IMG/VR virus record: IMGVR_UViG_3300021373_001471
Location: 1 to 49,246 of that record
DNA from: a virus
Length of the DNA stretch: 49,246 nt
Reading direction: 5' to 3' (one strand)
Made by a program: the position numbers and the translations under genes. Shown here one piece after another: positions 48,136 through 49,246 of this stretch (position 1 is its first letter; each line of letters opens with the position of its first letter). The notes below the pieces were generated by a model, which was not told the origin of the DNA, ran no database searches, and saw only the letters and a program-made list of their open reading frames with translations.

Positions 48136-48253
48136 TATACGTCACCTTTACGTTATTAATACCATTCTTACTGACTGCAATATGAAAGGCCTTCCTTGCA
48201 TCTTTCATGTTATCATAGAGGTAAACAATATCACCAATAATTACTTTAAACAT
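48128..48253 (-). CDS. 41-residue hypothetical protein
   Basis: From the ATG at 48253 (overlapping the previous stop as TAATG) to TAA at 48128: MFKVIIGDIVYLYDNMKDAR then KAFHIAVSKNGINNVKVTYN. The strand-helix-strand layout is compatible with a small folded protein. Translationally coupled to both neighbours; unknown function. Confidence 0.6.
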   Translation of the reverse strand: MFKVIIGDIVYLYDNMKDARKAFHIAVSKNGINNVKVTYNG

Positions 48254-48348
48254 TATAACACCTTCCCTGCAGTAATTAATACTAATACAGATAACAGAGG
48301 TAGTACAAAGTCTGCATCTAAAAGTCCGTGTTGTTTAATGAATTTCAT
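48253..48348 (-). CDS. 31-residue membrane peptide
   Basis: ATG at 48348 (AGGAGACAAT upstream) to TAA at 48253: MKFIKQHGLLDADFVLPLLS then VLVLITAGKVL. A single hydrophobic segment at residues 14-27. First gene after the strong promoter at 48379-48408. Early phage peptides of this kind often act on the host membrane or enzymes; not testable here. Confidence 0.58.
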   Translation of the reverse strand: MKFIKQHGLLDADFVLPLLSVLVLITAGKVL

Positions 48349-48378
48349 ATTGTCTCCTATATTTCTCATTATGACTAT

Positions 48379-48408
48379 AGTATAACAAAAAGTGGGATGC
48401 ATTGTCAA
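48379..48408 (-). promoter_or_regulatory. Strong sigma70 promoter (early family)
   Basis: TTGACA (48408-48403), 18-bp spacer ending CACTTTTTGT, TATACT (48384-48379) on the minus strand. Drives the three small genes at 48348-47914. Confidence 0.85.
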
Positions 48409-48758
48409 CTATTAGGAATCAATAGTTGCACACTCAGAAACCCTATAAGAATGGGGTCTCAGAGGACGTTTCATTTACCTTGTCGCATTCTTGTCGCACT
48501 GGGGGGTGCTCTGAAACCCTTACTGGCACTGCGTTTCAGAGGTGCTCTCAACATACTCAGAGGCTTGACTCCCGACAAAAACTCGTGTTTAGACCCCCGA
48601 ACATACGCACCAAAACCCAAAATAATCACTCTCAGACCATATCTCAGAATTCCTATTATTTTACACACTATTACACACTTTCCCACACTAATATATTAAT
48701 TTCACCATGACCCACCTCTGAATTATATTAAAACCCTCTATACATACCCTCTCTCAGG
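48409..48758. other. Intergenic region between divergent transcription units
   Basis: About 350 bp with no gene I can support. It is GC-richer in its first half and contains scattered CTCAGAGG/CTCAGA words (near 48458, 48533, 48557, 48630, 48650) that also occur, inverted as CCTCTGAG, at about 47528 and 47602. An open frame exists on the minus strand (48471-48686, 71 codons), but it lacks a ribosome-binding site and its product looks like a low-information basic sequence. No tRNA or clear terminator seen. It could hold an origin or regulatory sites. Confidence 0.5.
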
Positions 48759-48767
48759 TGGTATAAT
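48759..48767 (+). promoter_or_regulatory. Extended -10 promoter for the PLP-enzyme gene, leaderless
   Basis: TGGTATAAT on the plus strand (TGn then TATAAT at 48762-48767), followed by exactly 6 nt and the ATG at 48774. The expected +1 is the A of the start codon. No good -35 is visible. Confidence 0.6.
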
Positions 48768-48773
48768 AGACCC

Positions 48774-49246
48774 ATGACCACCGAATATACACCGATTCAC
48801 CTCAGAAATGGTATTCATTTTAAACGTGAAGACCTATATGCACCTTATGGTGAGTCATTTATCAGTGGTGGTAAGATAAGACAATGTCGTGATTTAGTGG
48901 AGAATAACCTTACATATATCATAGAGGAGTGCGATTCTACCATTGCAACTGCAGCGTCTATCCACTCTCCTCAGTCTCCGATTGTTTCCCGTGTTGCACA
49001 AGAGTTTAATTTAAAGTCTATTATAGGGTTTGGAAATACCACCGTAGCAAAGTCTCTTCGAAATATTCCTATGCAATGGTGTCATGATATGGGGAGTGAG
49101 TTGGTCGTATTGAGTGAATCTCAAGGGTTTAATAATGTGTTATATGCGAATTTGAATAGATTAAGGGAGACTCGTAAATTCTTTCCTATACTCTTTGGGT
49201 ATGCAGCTCAGACTCATAGGGAGTCTATTGTAGACCGTATTAGTGA
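48774..49246 (+). CDS. PLP-dependent enzyme of the ACC deaminase / desulfhydrase fold (3' end off window)
   Basis: 157 codons are open to the right edge. FKREDLYAPYGESFISGGKI then RQCRDLVENN matches the type II PLP-enzyme motif KREDL...GGNKxRKL, where the Lys of GGK would bind PLP. Next, STIATAASIHSPQSPIVSRV then AQEFNLKSIIGFG corresponds to the substrate loop GxxxSNHxxxxAxxAxxxG. QWCHDMGSELVVLSESQGFN and LFGYAAQTHRESIVDRIS continue the fold. Related phage proteins are known but the reaction (D-cysteine desulfhydrase, ACC deaminase or a lyase on another amino acid) cannot be told. It is the only plus-strand gene of the right-hand region. Confidence 0.72.
   Translation, partial: MTTEYTPIHLRNGIHFKREDLYAPYGESFISGGKIRQCRDLVENNLTYIIEECDSTIATAASIHSPQSPIVSRVAQEFNLKSIIGFGNTTVAKSLRNIPMQWCHDMGSELVVLSESQGFNNVLYANLNRLRETRKFFPILFGYAAQTHRESIVDRIS

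Noticed and set aside
48471-48686. 71-codon minus-strand ORF in the right-hand gap
   Set aside because: No ribosome-binding site, a basic low-information product, overlapping open frames on the plus strand too, and it lies upstream of the promoter in a regulatory-looking gap.
1-49246. CRISPR array, insertion sequence or rRNA
   Set aside because: I saw no regularly spaced repeats, no transposase-like ORF with terminal inverted repeats, and no rRNA-like sequence on either strand.

Overview
The window is a segment of a tailed, contractile-tailed (myovirus) phage genome of the T4 supergroup. It is AT-rich and gene-dense, with almost every gene abutting or overlapping its neighbour. The baseplate set (homologues of T4 gp4, gp5, gp6, gp7, gp8, gp25, gp26, gp27, gp48, gp53, gp54), the replication and late-transcription set (gp32, gp59, gp33, RNase H) and T4-type late promoters (TATAAATA) identify the group. 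The low GC, a phage-encoded ribosomal protein bS21, a DUF4815-type structural protein, a SleB-type lysin and a 2OG-Fe(II) oxygenase resemble marine T4-like phages such as pelagimyophages and cyanophages. An AT-rich marine alphaproteobacterial host (Pelagibacter-like) is my best guess. It is inference; no photosynthesis gene is present in the window.

Layout. 1-18005 (minus strand): a late virion operon running gp48, gp53, gp27, gp5, a coiled-coil protein, gp25, gp6, a small structural protein, gp7, gp8 and a very long DUF4815 protein cut by the left edge. 18044-23844 (plus strand): the divergent late arm with gp4, a conserved protein, gp54, gp26 with a probable -1 frameshift product, a membrane protein and the tape-measure candidate. 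23831-29676 (minus): bS21 with a GC-richer leader, gp32, gp59, an Sm-like small barrel candidate, gp33, a RecB/Cas4-type nuclease, conserved unknowns and the SleB lysin. 29678-33467: a large phage-encoded lipoprotein, small genes, tRNA-Glu(UUC) and several strong sigma70 promoters. 33475-39114: an accessory cassette (SDR, APS-kinase-like P-loop protein, FkbM methyltransferase, radical SAM/SPASM enzyme) and an acidic coiled-coil protein. 39239-46913: RNase H, a RimK ligase fused to a RimB-like aspartyl protease, a Hjc-like nuclease, an IscA-like protein, a split carbamoyltransferase with a 34-residue helical gene at the junction, tiny membrane proteins and a prolyl-hydroxylase-like oxygenase. 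46906-49246: an endonuclease VII-like HNH protein, an early-gene corner with opposed promoters and a non-coding stretch, and a PLP-dependent enzyme on the plus strand cut by the right edge.

How it works together: early genes are read by host sigma70 RNA polymerase from a family of near-identical promoters (TTGACA, 18-bp spacer ending in a T-rich block, TATACT). Late genes use TATAAATA promoters and gp33. The most noteworthy items are (i) a possible ribosome-directed module (bS21 with a switch-like leader, plus a RimK-protease fusion); (ii) a -1 frameshift signal T_TTT_TTT_TAG in gp26 that appends a tail-chaperone-like domain; (iii) a 576-residue lipoprotein; (iv) six promoter-start arrangements that predict leaderless mRNAs; and (v) overlapping sense/antisense promoters at 47690-47933.
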